From GCA-002050365 sp038235165 (GTDB lineage Bacteria > Acidobacteriota > Blastocatellia > Pyrinomonadales > Pyrinomonadaceae): 64,000 nt of DNA. The DNA lies in assembly GCA_038235165.1 (NCBI GenBank), contig JBBSUG010000010.1:73748-137747 (forward strand), read 5' to 3'. The translations under genes and the position numbers were made by a program. Positions within the stretch are counted from its first letter, which is position 1. Each line of letters opens with the position of its first letter. The notes beneath the pieces were generated by a model. That model searched no databases, had not been told where the DNA came from, and saw only the letters and a list, made by a program, of their open reading frames with translations. Below, piece by piece: positions 1 to 9,158 of the stretch.

Positions 1-1818
1 TCCGACGACAACCGGCGTAATCAAAGCGATTGCGCCCGGAAGCATCATTTCTCGAAGCGATGCCTGCGTCGAAATCGCCACGCATTTGTCATATTCCGGT
101 TTCGCTTTATATTCCATAATGCCCGGAATATCTCGAAACTGCCGCCGGACTTCGACGACCATCGCCATCGCCGCTCTGCCGACGGCGGCGATGCACAGCG
201 AAGAAAAGATAAACGGAATCATTCCGCCGACGAATAAACCGGCAAGCACGTTGGCTTTGTAAATATCAATCGAACTGATGCCGGCGAGACCGACATAGGC
301 GGCAAATAATGCCAGCGCGGTCAGCGCGGCGGACGCGATGGCGAAACCTTTACCGGTCGCGGCGGTCGTGTTGCCGACGGCATCTAAAATATCAGTTCTG
401 CCGCGCACCTCTTTCGGCAGACGGCTCATCTCGGCGATGCCGCCCGCGTTGTCGGCAATCGGTCCGAAAGCGTCAATCGCCAATTGCATCGCGGTCGTCG
501 CCATCATTCCGGCGGCGGCAATCGCCACGCCGTAAAGACCGGCGAAATGATGCGATAAGTAAATGCCCGCTGCCAGAATCAGCGTCGGTACGAGCGTTGA
601 TTCCATTCCGACCGAAAGACCGCCGATGATGTTCGTCGCCGCGCCCGTCTCGGATTGGCGAACGATTGACATCACGGGGCGTTTGCCCATCGCCGTATAA
701 AATTCAGTGACAATGCTCATCAATGCGCCGACGAATGAACCGACCAGAATTGCCAGAAACACACCCGTGTTCGTAAATTCGTGTCCGCGCAAAGTCATAT
801 TGGCGGGCAGCATCCACATCACGATAAAATAACAGGCAATCGTCGTGATAATCACCGAAGCCCAGTTGCCCATATTTAACGCTTTCTGCACATTGCCGTT
901 ATCGTCGGAAATTCTGACGAGCGAACAGCCGATAATCGAAAAAATAATTCCGAGTCCGGCGATCAGCATCGGCAGCAGAATCGGCGAAAGTCCTCCGAAA
1001 TTGTCTCCTGCACCGATAAATGTCGTTTCTCTGCCCAAAACCATCGTCGCTAAAATTGTAGCGACATAAGAACCGAACAAATCCGCGCCCATTCCCGCGA
1101 CATCGCCGACGTTATCGCCGACGTTATCGGCAATCGTCGCCGGATTCCGCACATCGTCTTCGGGAATTCCAGCTTCGACTTTACCGACCAAATCCGCGCC
1201 GACATCCGCCGCTTTCGTATAAATTCCGCCGCCGACTCGTGCAAAAAGCGCAATTGATTCTGCGCCCAAAGAGAAACCGGCGAGAACTTCGATGGCTTTT
1301 TCCATCGCTGCGCCGTTGACTGTCGCGCCGACAACATTGACGACGTAGATATTATAAAAAATAATAAACAAAGAGCCGATGCCCAAAACTGCGAGTCCCG
1401 CCACGCCGAGTCCCATCACGGTTCCGCCGGTAAAAGCGACTTGCAGTGCTGATTTTAATCCGGTTCGCGCCGCCTGCGTCGTTCGGACATTCGCTTTGGT
1501 GGCGATGTTCATTCCGATGTATCCGGCAGTCGCGCTCAGAACCGCGCCGATGATAAACGAAATCGCAATCACCGGCGAGGATGTTTCGACCAGTGTTCCC
1601 GAAAACGCCAAAATCGCCGCCGCGATGACGGCGAAAATGGCTAAAACTTTCCATTCGGCTTTCAAAAACGCCATCGCGCCTTCGGCGATATAGTTTGAAA
1701 GTTCAACCATATTCTCGTCGCCGGTCGCCTGTTTCGTGACCCACGCCGATTTGAACGCCATCACGATCAACCCGAAAATCCCTAGTGCCGGGATCAAATA
1801 AAGAATTGTAGATTCCAT
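1..1818 (-). CDS. hppA: Membrane-bound K+-dependent ion-pumping pyrophosphatase, C-terminus cut by window edge
   Basis: Reading from ATG at 1818 to the window edge gives 606 codons of a hydrophobic, multi-pass inner-membrane protein with no stop, so the 3' end lies outside. The family hydrolyses pyrophosphate and pumps H+ or Na+ out of the cytoplasm. The substrate-binding signature DVGADLVGKVE is at about residues 205-215, followed by the acidic NPATIADNVGDNVGD stretch. The motif GNTTAATGKG at about residues 480-490 has Ala where K+-independent pumps have Lys, so this is the K+-dependent type. Whether it moves Na+, H+ or both cannot be decided from what I see. The start MESTILYLIP follows the usual short periplasmic N-terminus. 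It is transcribed away from carA across a 257-bp gap. Confidence 0.93.
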   Translation of the reverse strand, partial: MESTILYLIPALGIFGLIVMAFKSAWVTKQATGDENMVELSNYIAEGAMAFLKAEWKVLAIFAVIAAAILAFSGTLVETSSPVIAISFIIGAVLSATAGYIGMNIATKANVRTTQAARTGLKSALQVAFTGGTVMGLGVAGLAVLGIGSLFIIFYNIYVVNVVGATVNGAAMEKAIEVLAGFSLGAESIALFARVGGGIYTKAADVGADLVGKVEAGIPEDDVRNPATIADNVGDNVGDVAGMGADLFGSYVATILATMVLGRETTFIGAGDNFGGLSPILLPMLIAGLGIIFSIIGCSLVRISDDNGNVQKALNMGNWASVIITTIACYFIVMWMLPANMTLRGHEFTNTGVFLAILVGSFVGALMSIVTEFYTAMGKRPVMSIVRQSETGAATNIIGGLSVGMESTLVPTLILAAGIYLSHHFAGLYGVAIAAAGMMATTAMQLAIDAFGPIADNAGGIAEMSRLPKEVRGRTDILDAVGNTTAATGKGFAIASAALTALALFAAYVGLAGISSIDIYKANVLAGLFVGGMIPFIFSSLCIAAVGRAAMAMVVEVRRQFRDIPGIMEYKAKPEYDKCVAISTQASLREMMLPGAIALITPVVVG

Positions 1819-2075
1819 TGAAAAACCACCTGTTCGTATCAAAAATTACTGTGTTAAATTCGCCGGACATCAAACATTTATAGAAATGAGCAATGTTCCG
1901 ATAGTTTTATTTCGACGCGCCGCAAATGCTTTCGCGCCTTTTATAATAACTTTCCTACTCTATATTATTAAAAGAAAATGAAGTTAATCCAAAACGGTTA
2001 TTATTGCCCATTTTGCGGGTAAACTTCAAATGCACTTTGCCGATGAACGGCAAAAAATCAGTTTTTTTTGGAATT

Positions 2076-3206
2076 TTAAGTCTTGATTTGGGTTACGGCT
2101 TTCGGGACGGGCGGCAGTTGTTTTTTCATCAGTTCGATAAACCGTTCGAAAAGGTATTCCGAATCGTGCGGTCCCGGCGCAGATTCCGGGTGATATTGAA
2201 CGCTGAAAATCGGCAGGGTTTTGTGCTGCAATCCGGCGACGGTTTGATCGTTGAGGTTGATGTGCGTGACTTCGACATTCTCCGGCAGAGATTCGGCTTT
2301 GACGGCGAAACCGTGGTTGTGGGCGGCGATTTCGACTTTGCCGGTCGTCAAATCCATAATCGGCTGATTGCCGCCGCGATGTCCGAATTTTAATTTGTAA
2401 GTTTCGCCGCCGAACGCCTGTCCTAAAATTTGGTGTCCGAGACAAATGCCGAACATCGGCACGTTTTCGTTCGTTAACTTTGTAATTTCCGCAACGACGT
2501 TTTTCATTGCCGACGGGTCGCCCGGACCGTTCGAGAGAAAAATACCGTCCGGTTTGAGCGCGAGAACTTCGGCGGCAGAAGTTGCAGCAGGAACGACCGT
2601 CAAACGACAGCCGTATTTGGCGAATTCGCGCAGTGAATTGGTTTTCACGCCGAAATCGAACGCGACGACGTGAAATTTTTCCGCGCCTGCGCTCTCATAT
2701 TCAAAAGTTTTTTGCGCCGTCACCGTGCTGGCGAGTTCGCGGTTTTGCATTTCCGGCGAATTCAGCACTTTTTCGAGCAGACTTTTTTCGTCCAGATCAA
2801 CCGACGAAATCGCGGCACGCATCGCGCCTTTGCTGCGAATGTGGCGAACGAGAGCGCGGGTGTCGAGGTGTTCGATGCCGACGATTTTGTGCCGTTTCAA
2901 ATATGAATCGAGCGTTTCGGTCGCCCGCCAGTTCGATGCGACCTTGCTCGCTTCGCGGACGACGAAACCTTCGACCCACGGGCGGGCGGATTCGACATCT
3001 TCTTCGTTCACGCCGTAATTTCCGATTTGCGGATACGTCATACAAACGAGTTGTCCGGCGTAACTCGGATCGGTCAGTATTTCCTGATAACCGGACATCG
3101 AAGTATTAAAAACCATCTCGCCGAAAACTTCCCCTTCCGCGCCGAACGACGCGCCGCGAAATGTGCGCCCGTCTTCAAGAACCAAAATTGCTTTTTTCGC
3201 TAACAT
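2076..3206 (-). CDS. carA: Carbamoyl-phosphate synthase small (glutaminase) subunit
   Basis: This 376-residue protein hydrolyses glutamine and passes ammonia to the large subunit CarB for carbamoyl phosphate synthesis (arginine and pyrimidine pathways). The N-terminal CPSase small-chain domain (FRGASFGAEGEVFGEMVFNT) is followed by a class I glutamine amidotransferase domain. The nucleophile elbow GICLGHQ holds Cys255, and the His339/Glu341 pair is in QYHPE. Length matches the family. It starts 15 nt after lepB stops, so the two are probably co-transcribed. carB is not in this window. Confidence 0.97.
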   Translation of the reverse strand: MLAKKAILVLEDGRTFRGASFGAEGEVFGEMVFNTSMSGYQEILTDPSYAGQLVCMTYPQIGNYGVNEEDVESARPWVEGFVVREASKVASNWRATETLDSYLKRHKIVGIEHLDTRALVRHIRSKGAMRAAISSVDLDEKSLLEKVLNSPEMQNRELASTVTAQKTFEYESAGAEKFHVVAFDFGVKTNSLREFAKYGCRLTVVPAATSAAEVLALKPDGIFLSNGPGDPSAMKNVVAEITKLTNENVPMFGICLGHQILGQAFGGETYKLKFGHRGGNQPIMDLTTGKVEIAAHNHGFAVKAESLPENVEVTHINLNDQTVAGLQHKTLPIFSVQYHPESAPGPHDSEYLFERFIELMKKQLPPVPKAVTQIKT

Positions 3207-3221
3207 TCTTTTTTCGTCAAT

Positions 3222-3908
3222 CTATTTGTCTTCGCTTTTCACTACCGGGTCTTCAATATTGTATTTGCCGTGTTCCAAAAACCCGATTTCCGCAGGTCGC
3301 CAATAACGAAAAAATGCTTTGCCGTAAATATATTTCTCGGGAACCAAACCCCAATAACGCGAATCGGACGAATTGTCGCGGTTGTCGCCCATTACGAAAT
3401 AGTAATGGTCTTCGACCTTTTCCGACCGGAAACTCGGCAGACTCCGGTTGTGTTCTTCATCCAGATACGGTTCGCTGAGTTCCGTGCCGTTGATGAAAAC
3501 TTTGCCGCTGCGAAGTTCGACGTTTTCACCCGGCAGACCAATGATTCGTTTGACGTAACTTTTGCCCGGGTCTTTCGGATACCAGAAAACGATGATGTCG
3601 CCGCGTTCGATATGCCCCCAATCAACGCTTCGGAAATTATAGTAAACCAATTTATTGACGAGCAGTCGTTCGCCGTCGTGAAGCTGCGGCAGCATCGAAG
3701 TTCCCTCGACGACGACGGGCTGCGCGATAAAAACGCCGAACAAAACAAAAACGGCGATGATTAGGATGATGTCGCGCATCAGTTTCAAACTTTCCGACCA
3801 CAACCCCTGCCGTGATTCCGTTCGCAGCCGGACGACTTCGATGTCGCGGTCGTCAGCCGCCGTCACTAAGCCGTAATCGAATTGGTTTTTTCTCTGAAAA
3901 TCAAACAT
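3222..3908 (-). CDS. lepB: Signal peptidase I
   Basis: A 228-residue type I signal peptidase that cleaves Sec and Tat signal peptides on the outer face of the cytoplasmic membrane. A single N-terminal membrane segment (about residues 45-62) precedes the catalytic Ser71 in EGTSMLP. The general base Lys120 lies in VKRIIGLPGE, and the late box MGDNRDNSSDSR is intact. About 40 hydrophilic residues sit before the membrane segment, longer than in Bacillus SipS types. It is the first gene of a likely lepB-carA unit and is divergent from the aminotransferase at 4024. Confidence 0.96.
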   Translation of the reverse strand: MFDFQRKNQFDYGLVTAADDRDIEVVRLRTESRQGLWSESLKLMRDIILIIAVFVLFGVFIAQPVVVEGTSMLPQLHDGERLLVNKLVYYNFRSVDWGHIERGDIIVFWYPKDPGKSYVKRIIGLPGENVELRSGKVFINGTELSEPYLDEEHNRSLPSFRSEKVEDHYYFVMGDNRDNSSDSRYWGLVPEKYIYGKAFFRYWRPAEIGFLEHGKYNIEDPVVKSEDK

Positions 3909-3940
3909 AATTAGATATTCCGATGTGCATTTTGAGGCAC

Positions 3941-3965
3941 TGAGTTGGAGTGCATTTCCAACTCA
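3941..3965. promoter_or_regulatory. Perfect 9-bp inverted repeat in divergent intergenic region
   Basis: TGAGTTGGA and TCCAACTCA are separated by 7 nt, between the divergent lepB and aminotransferase genes. The position suits an operator for either gene, or a small hairpin in a leader transcript. No regulator can be assigned. Confidence 0.35.
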
Positions 3966-4023
3966 AACTTTTAAATTATCGGTAATCGAATTTAATGTCA
4001 AAAAATAAAGGGAGTTAAATTAA

Positions 4024-5148
4024 TTGAACGCTGAAATCCGCAAATTTTTCCCGGCGGCGGAAAATTACACATATTTGAACAGCGCGGCGGTCGCGCCGCT
4101 GCCAACCATCGCCGTCGAAGCCGTCACGAAACAGCTTCGTGATGTCAGCGAACACGCTTCGGTCAATTTCGGCGATTGGGTAGCGACGAAAAACCGCGCC
4201 CGCGCAATTATCGCGCAAATGCTCCACGTCAAACCGGAGCAAATCGCGTTTATGCGAAATACGTCGGATGGATTTTCGACCATCGCCGCCGGATTGAAAT
4301 GGCGAAAAGGCGACAACATCGTCACGTTTGAAAAGGAATTTCCCGCTAATTTCTACCCGTGGCGGCGCGTCAGGGACGATTTCGAGGTCGAACTCCGCCA
4401 GTGTCCCGAACGAAACGGACGCATCGAAACGGACGAATTTATTAATCTGATTGACGCGAACACGAAACTCGTTTCGATCAGCGCGGTGCAGTACGCATCG
4501 GGATTTCGCGCCGATTTGGAACGCATCGGCGAAGCGGCGCGAAAAGTTGACGCGCTGTTTGCCGTGGACATTATTCAGGCTCTCGGCACGACACCGTTTG
4601 ATTTAAACGCCTTGAAAGTTGACATTGCGGCGGGCGCAAGCCACAAATGGCTGTGTTCGCCGGAAGGCTGCGGCATTTTGTTTCTGTCAGATCGCGCCCG
4701 GGAAAGAGTAGAACCGACTTTGGTCGGCTGGATCAGCGTCGAAGAAACTTGGGATTTTGAAGATACCGAGCAAAATTACAAACCGAATGCGCTGGCGTGG
4801 GAAACCGGCACGGGCTGTTCGTCGCTCTTCTACGGTTTGGAACAAAGCGCGAAACTGCTGATTGAAACCGGCGCGAAAAACATTTACGATTATCTCGAAG
4901 AACTGACCGATTATCTGTGCGAAATTCTGCCGACGGAGAATTACGAAATCGTCAGTTCCCGCGCCAAAAACGAAAAATCCCAAATCGTCTGCTTCAAACA
5001 TCGCGGCGGATTAACACCGTCAAAAATCGCCGAACATCTGCAAAACGAAAAAATAATCGTCTCCCCGCGCAACGACCGCATCCGCATCGCCCCGCATTTC
5101 TTCAATAACCGGGAAGACATCGAAAAACTCGCAGCGCATCTTCCTTGA
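4024..5148 (+). CDS. PLP-dependent class V aminotransferase (cysteine desulfurase/selenocysteine lyase-like)
   Basis: A 374-residue fold-type I PLP enzyme of the NifS/Csd-like class V family. The Schiff-base lysine is Lys208 in AGASHKWLCSPEGCG, preceded by the PLP-binding Asp in FAVDIIQALG. The start is a TTG with a good GGAG ribosome site at 4011-4014, 9 nt upstream; the next residues NAEIRKFFPAAENYTYLNSAA match the usual family opening. The conserved active-site Cys loop of true cysteine desulfurases is not evident, so the substrate is uncertain. It could be an isopenicillin-N-epimerase-like or kynureninase-like member. No sulfur-mobilisation partners lie nearby. Confidence 0.85.
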   Translation: MNAEIRKFFPAAENYTYLNSAAVAPLPTIAVEAVTKQLRDVSEHASVNFGDWVATKNRARAIIAQMLHVKPEQIAFMRNTSDGFSTIAAGLKWRKGDNIVTFEKEFPANFYPWRRVRDDFEVELRQCPERNGRIETDEFINLIDANTKLVSISAVQYASGFRADLERIGEAARKVDALFAVDIIQALGTTPFDLNALKVDIAAGASHKWLCSPEGCGILFLSDRARERVEPTLVGWISVEETWDFEDTEQNYKPNALAWETGTGCSSLFYGLEQSAKLLIETGAKNIYDYLEELTDYLCEILPTENYEIVSSRAKNEKSQIVCFKHRGGLTPSKIAEHLQNEKIIVSPRNDRIRIAPHFFNNREDIEKLAAHLP

Positions 5149-5166
5149 TTCCAGATTCCAGATTTT
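5148..5166. repeat. Short heptamer array (GATTCCA-type)
   Basis: Two to three tandem copies of a 7-nt unit (ATTCCAG) begin immediately at the stop codon of the aminotransferase gene. The same family occurs at several other places in the window (see findings). Confidence 0.6.
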
Positions 5167-5336
5167 GGCAGTGTCCCAAACTTGTGGTGCCGGAAAACGA
5201 GATTACTTTTGAGTGTCTCAAAACGCATCAAACGGATTAGTTTTTGAAACTTTGAATATGAGATGAGTTTTAAGACGAATAGCTTTTTCTTGAGAGGCAA
5301 AACAAAGAACTTAACTACTTTATTTTTGACGGTTTT

Positions 5337-5370
5337 AGCAGTCTCATAAACCTCCGTTTGTGAGACTGCT
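5337..5370. terminator. Hairpin, possible terminator
   Basis: AGCAGTCTCA pairs with TGAGACTGCT, and AAAC with GTTT inside it, around a CTCC loop, giving a strong stem. It lies about 190 bp after the aminotransferase and 65 bp from the end of the converging WG-repeat gene. No clean T-tract follows, so it may instead be a palindromic repeat. The remainder of 5149-5434 shows no gene. Confidence 0.4.
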
Positions 5371-5434
5371 AAGAAAATCGAGGTTTCACCCTCACGTCCA
5401 TCAAATTGTTATGTTGCGGTTGACTATCAAACAC

Positions 5435-6451
5435 TTATTTCTCCCTCCATACAAATGCACCTTTTTTGTTAATGTATCCCGCGCCTCCTTCATCAGTAAC
5501 GATAGCGGCTAAACCATTATGAAAATCATCAGCACCGGATGTTTCAAATAAAAATTCGGCTACAACATCTCGATTTTTGTCGATATATTCAAATTTACAA
5601 GACTTTCTGCAATTTATTACACGGGCAAGTCCTTCGGAAAAGTTCCACGCCTCGTCAAATTGAGGTTCAATGACAATATTGTTGTTCTTATCAATGTAAC
5701 CCCACTCTTTGTCTATTTTGACTGGCGCAAGATTACCGGAAAAATCTCCTGAATCATCATATTTATCGGGAATAACAAGATTCCCGAATTTATTTATGTA
5801 ACCGTATTTTTTAGAAGCCCGAATCTCTACTCCCGCCAAACCTTCAGAGAATTTTTGGGCAAAAAGGAATCGTGGTTTGATAATAAATTTGCCGGTTTTA
5901 TCAATATATCCACAATTGTCCTCAAACCCCACCGCAGCTAAACCTTCGGAAAAATCACTTGCCAAAAAAAAATTAAAGTCAATTACCTTTCTGCCTCTTC
6001 TATCAATATATCCATATTTTAAATCTCGTGCTTTGTTATCGTAAATTCCTACTAATGCCATTCCTTCGGAAAAAGAATTGGCGGAGTTGAACTGTGGTTT
6101 GACCAGCCATTTACCCTGTTTATCAATAAAGCCCCAACCCTTTCCCTCAATCATTACAGGAGCGAAACCTTCGGAAAAAAAGCCACAATCATCAAATTTA
6201 GGTGCGACAACAGTAATTCCAAATTTATTAACAAAACCGCATTTATCTTGTTTCTCAATATAGCCAAAACCATTCTTAAAATAACCTGTGCTGTCAAATT
6301 GTAGAGGAATAACAACCTTACCTGTTAAGTCGATAAACCCGCCTTTACCATTTTTGTTGACATTAAAAAGTTCATTCAATTATTGCTGACTGTAAACGAC
6401 AAAAGGAACAGATAAGATTATAAAAATGAAGATGAAAATAATTTTCTTCAA
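5435..6451 (-). pseudogene. Secreted WG-repeat protein interrupted by in-frame TAA after its signal peptide
   Basis: The intact part (5435-6379, 314 residues) is a chain of about 35-residue WG (KWG) repeats such as GFIDKQGKWLVKPQF, GYIDKTGKFIIKPRF and GYIDKNNNIVIEPQF, of unknown function. Upstream in the same frame, a TTG at 6451 with a GGAG ribosome site 9 nt before it encodes 22 residues of a classical Sec signal peptide (KK, then a hydrophobic run ending VVYSQ). This runs straight into TAA at 6380-6382 and continues as LNELFNVNKNG. The layout is that of a secreted WG protein with one nonsense codon (CAA to TAA would explain it). The body has no plausible start of its own apart from TTG at 6379. 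Base composition is more AT-rich than in the neighbours. Confidence 0.8.
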
Positions 6452-6681
6452 AATAAAGTTCTCCAAAGGTAGATTCATAAGGAAAGCAACATAACTTTGA
6501 TTTATACTGAACTAAATTCCGTCTAATAATTTATGCGGAATCGGTAATTCATTGCAAATATGCTTCTGGTCTTTGTTGTTTCTAAAATTGCTTAAAGACT
6601 TTCTAATTTTGAGTAAAGCAAACCCTCGTTTGTGAGAATTTCAAAACGTCTCGTAAATCAGCATTTTTGACGCAACTTTGA

Positions 6682-7008
6682 TTAACTAGAGAAAAAACCT
6701 ATAAAAGTACAAAGGATTGGTAAAACCCAAAATAGCAATCCTAAGATTAATGAAGCGCGGAAAACCACAAGCCAAATTCTTGCACTTTTATCTTGCTCAA
6801 TCCAAGAGGGAGTTTTCCATAGCATCTCACTCCATTTTCTTTGTTCTTCAAGATTCAAAATCGTTTGAGCTTTCTTTTCCTTTTCCCAAAGATTTCTAAA
6901 TTCTGATTTCTTAATATGGTTTAATATTAATGAACTGGCTGCGGTGATACACAAGAACAAGCCAAAAGTAAAAAACCAAATCCACTAAAAAGAAAATAAA
7001 TTCATCAT
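6682..7008 (-). pseudogene. Small two-helix membrane protein with in-frame TAG at codon 8
   Basis: From ATG at 7008 the frame reads MMNLFSF, then TAG at 6985-6987, then WIWFFTFGLFLCITAASS and on to a TAA at 6682. The first hydrophobic helix spans the TAG, a charged middle section (EFRNLWEKEKKAQ) follows, and a second helix (SLILGLLFWVLPILCTFIGFF) closes the protein. TGG to TAG or TTG to TAG would restore it. Without the upstream part, translation would have to begin at TTG 6960 inside the helix. No family is recognised. It sits beside another stop-interrupted gene in the same AT-rich stretch. Confidence 0.55.
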
Positions 7009-7178
7009 TTATTTAGTCTCAAATCTGATTTGCAAAATAGTCTCAAAAAGGATGATTTTAACACAAAAACTAATTACAGCACCTCAAAATTAGAACACTA
7101 ACCCAAAGTTTCGGAAACTCGACCGCGAGATTACTCTCGTTCGCCGCAACCCTAAAACATTGAACCTTGAACCTGAAC

Positions 7179-9125
7179 CTAAAGCACACGCAAAACTTCC
7201 GCGACGCTCCACGCCTGGGCGAAGCAGCCGCGCGGGTGGTGCGGCGGGTCGCCGTCGAAAATCTCTGATATTTGTCCGATTCCGGCTTCGGTCAGGTGAG
7301 TTTTGAAGCCTTCTAAAATCTCCGCGATACGAATTTCGGTTTGCTGTCCGTTGGCGTTGACTTTGCGGTATGCGTCAACAAACGCGCCGATCAGCCACGC
7401 CCAGACCGTGCCTTGATGATACGCGGAATCACGCTCGAACGGTGAGCCGATGTAAACCGGACGATATGCCGCGTCTTTCGGTGACAGCGAACGCAGACCG
7501 ATGGGCGTGAGCAGTTCGGCTTCGACCTTTTGCACGATTTTCTGCGCTCTGCCGATGCTCAACATCGTATTCGGCAAACTGACCGCGAAAATCTGATTCG
7601 GACGCACGGAAGCATCTTTTCCCGCGTCGCTGACGACATCGAACAAACATTCTTCCGCTTCGTTCCAGAACGTCTCATTAAAACTCTGTTTAGCTTTGTC
7701 CGCCATTTCCAGATATTTTTCGCCGTCATCTTTGTCGCCGAATTTCTTCGCAAAATCTGCCATCACGCACAGCGCGTTATACCAAAGAGCTTGAATTTCA
7801 ACGGGCTTACCGATGCGCGGCGTAAAAACGACATCATTTTCTTTCGCGTCCATCCACGTCAACTGCGAACCTGTTTCACCGGCATAAATTAACCCGTCGT
7901 CCGCGACGTGAATATCATATCGGGTGCCGTAAACATGCCAGAGAATGATGTTAATCAGTTTCTTATAAAGATGTTCGCGGACGAAATTGTCATCGCCCGT
8001 TTTCTCGACGTAGGCGCGAACCGCTTCAAAATACCAGAGCGTCGCGTCAACCGTATTGTAATCGGGAGTTTCGCCCGCATCGGGAAACCGATTCGGCAGC
8101 ATTCCCTCGGAAATATGATTGGAAAATTCGAGCAAAATACTTTTCGCAATCTTCGGGCGATTCGTCGTCAAAGTCAGCCCGTTGAGCGCAATCATCGTGT
8201 CGCGTCCCCAATCGGAAAACCACGGATAACCGGCGATGATCGTTTTGCCCGCGCCCCGCGACACAATAAATTGATCTGCCGCGAGAACAAGCTGTTCGGC
8301 AAAATCGTCTTTCGCCCCGGCAGTTTTTATTAAATTTTCGCGCCGTTCGATTTCCCTGCTCTCAAAACTTTCGGCATCCGCAACGTCGTGCGATTCGGTC
8401 GAAGCGATGACAACCGCCGGTTTGCCCAAGTCAAACGTCAAATTAAACGGCTGAAACAAATCTTCCGCGTAATCAAAACCGCGCTCCTTTTCAATCGCAT
8501 ATTGAAAGTCACGATACCAAAAGCCGGTTTTTTCTACATCGAGCGCATTATGAGCGAAAAAAAGTTTCGGCATTTCCGCGTACGGCTGTATCGAAATTTG
8601 CCGTTCCGCCGCATCGAAATTCCCGTTGAAACCAACATGATCAGAGCGCAGATGATGATAATCCCGAAACGCCAGCAGCGGCTTCAATTCAATTTGGAAT
8701 CTGGAATTTGGAATTTGGAATCCGGCATCTACCGAGTAACGAACGACGACCGTGTTTTCTCCGGCAGTCGTGAAAATCTTTTTCTCGATCTCGATTCCCC
8801 CAACTTTAAAAGTCCAGACCGGAAACGGGGCGAGCCGGAATTTTTTCAGATATTGAAACCCTCGCGGATAAACTTTATTCGGGTATTGATTGGCGGAAAG
8901 TTCGTAACGAGCGTCGCCGATGATGAGCGTTTCTTCAAATTTTGACAGCAAAACCAATCTGCCGAGCGGCGGCGCGGTGGCGGCGACCAAAAGTCCGTGA
9001 TAACGGCGCGTGTTCGCCCCCGAAATCGTCGAAGAAGCAAACCCGCCGATTCCGTTGGTCTCCAGCCATTCACGCGAACTCGCGCTCTCGAAATCGGTAC
9101 AAATGTCTGAATTGAAATTTATCAT
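7179..9125 (-). CDS. Amylo-alpha-1,6-glucosidase / glycogen-debranching family protein (GH133)
   Basis: This 648-residue protein matches the archaeal and bacterial glycogen-debranching (GDE/GH133) family. The N-terminal beta-rich domain carries EWLETNGIGGFASSTISGAN and RRYHGLLVAA. The catalytic (alpha/alpha)6 barrel begins near AGYPWFSDWGRDTMIALNG, followed by LPNRFPDAGETPDYNTVDA. It probably releases glucose from alpha-1,6 branch points of glycogen in the cytoplasm, since no signal peptide is seen. It lies 33 nt after the amino-sugar kinase gene, suggesting one transcript. The N-terminal domain contains a short heptamer-repeat-coded insert, FQIPNSRFQI, at 8692-8722. Confidence 0.92.
   Translation of the reverse strand: MINFNSDICTDFESASSREWLETNGIGGFASSTISGANTRRYHGLLVAATAPPLGRLVLLSKFEETLIIGDARYELSANQYPNKVYPRGFQYLKKFRLAPFPVWTFKVGGIEIEKKIFTTAGENTVVVRYSVDAGFQIPNSRFQIELKPLLAFRDYHHLRSDHVGFNGNFDAAERQISIQPYAEMPKLFFAHNALDVEKTGFWYRDFQYAIEKERGFDYAEDLFQPFNLTFDLGKPAVVIASTESHDVADAESFESREIERRENLIKTAGAKDDFAEQLVLAADQFIVSRGAGKTIIAGYPWFSDWGRDTMIALNGLTLTTNRPKIAKSILLEFSNHISEGMLPNRFPDAGETPDYNTVDATLWYFEAVRAYVEKTGDDNFVREHLYKKLINIILWHVYGTRYDIHVADDGLIYAGETGSQLTWMDAKENDVVFTPRIGKPVEIQALWYNALCVMADFAKKFGDKDDGEKYLEMADKAKQSFNETFWNEAEECLFDVVSDAGKDASVRPNQIFAVSLPNTMLSIGRAQKIVQKVEAELLTPIGLRSLSPKDAAYRPVYIGSPFERDSAYHQGTVWAWLIGAFVDAYRKVNANGQQTEIRIAEILEGFKTHLTEAGIGQISEIFDGDPPHHPRGCFAQAWSVAEVLRVL
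8692..8722. repeat. Heptamer array inside the GH133 coding sequence
   Basis: About four tandem 7-nt units (TGGAATC/TGGAATT on the plus strand) are translated on the minus strand as FQIPNSRFQI. The reading frame stays open across them. Confidence 0.75.
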
Positions 9126-9158
9126 TTTTTAATCTTCTCTTATTTCCCCTGTCTTCTG

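Noticed and set aside
2446..3109. Plus-strand open frames over carA
   Set aside because: They are antisense shadows of a well-conserved gene with no ribosome sites or recognisable domains.
6377..7008. Alternative genetic code or programmed stop read-through
   Set aside because: Only two genes show early stops, with different codons (TAA and TAG), and all other genes end normally with these codons; nonsense mutation or error is simpler.
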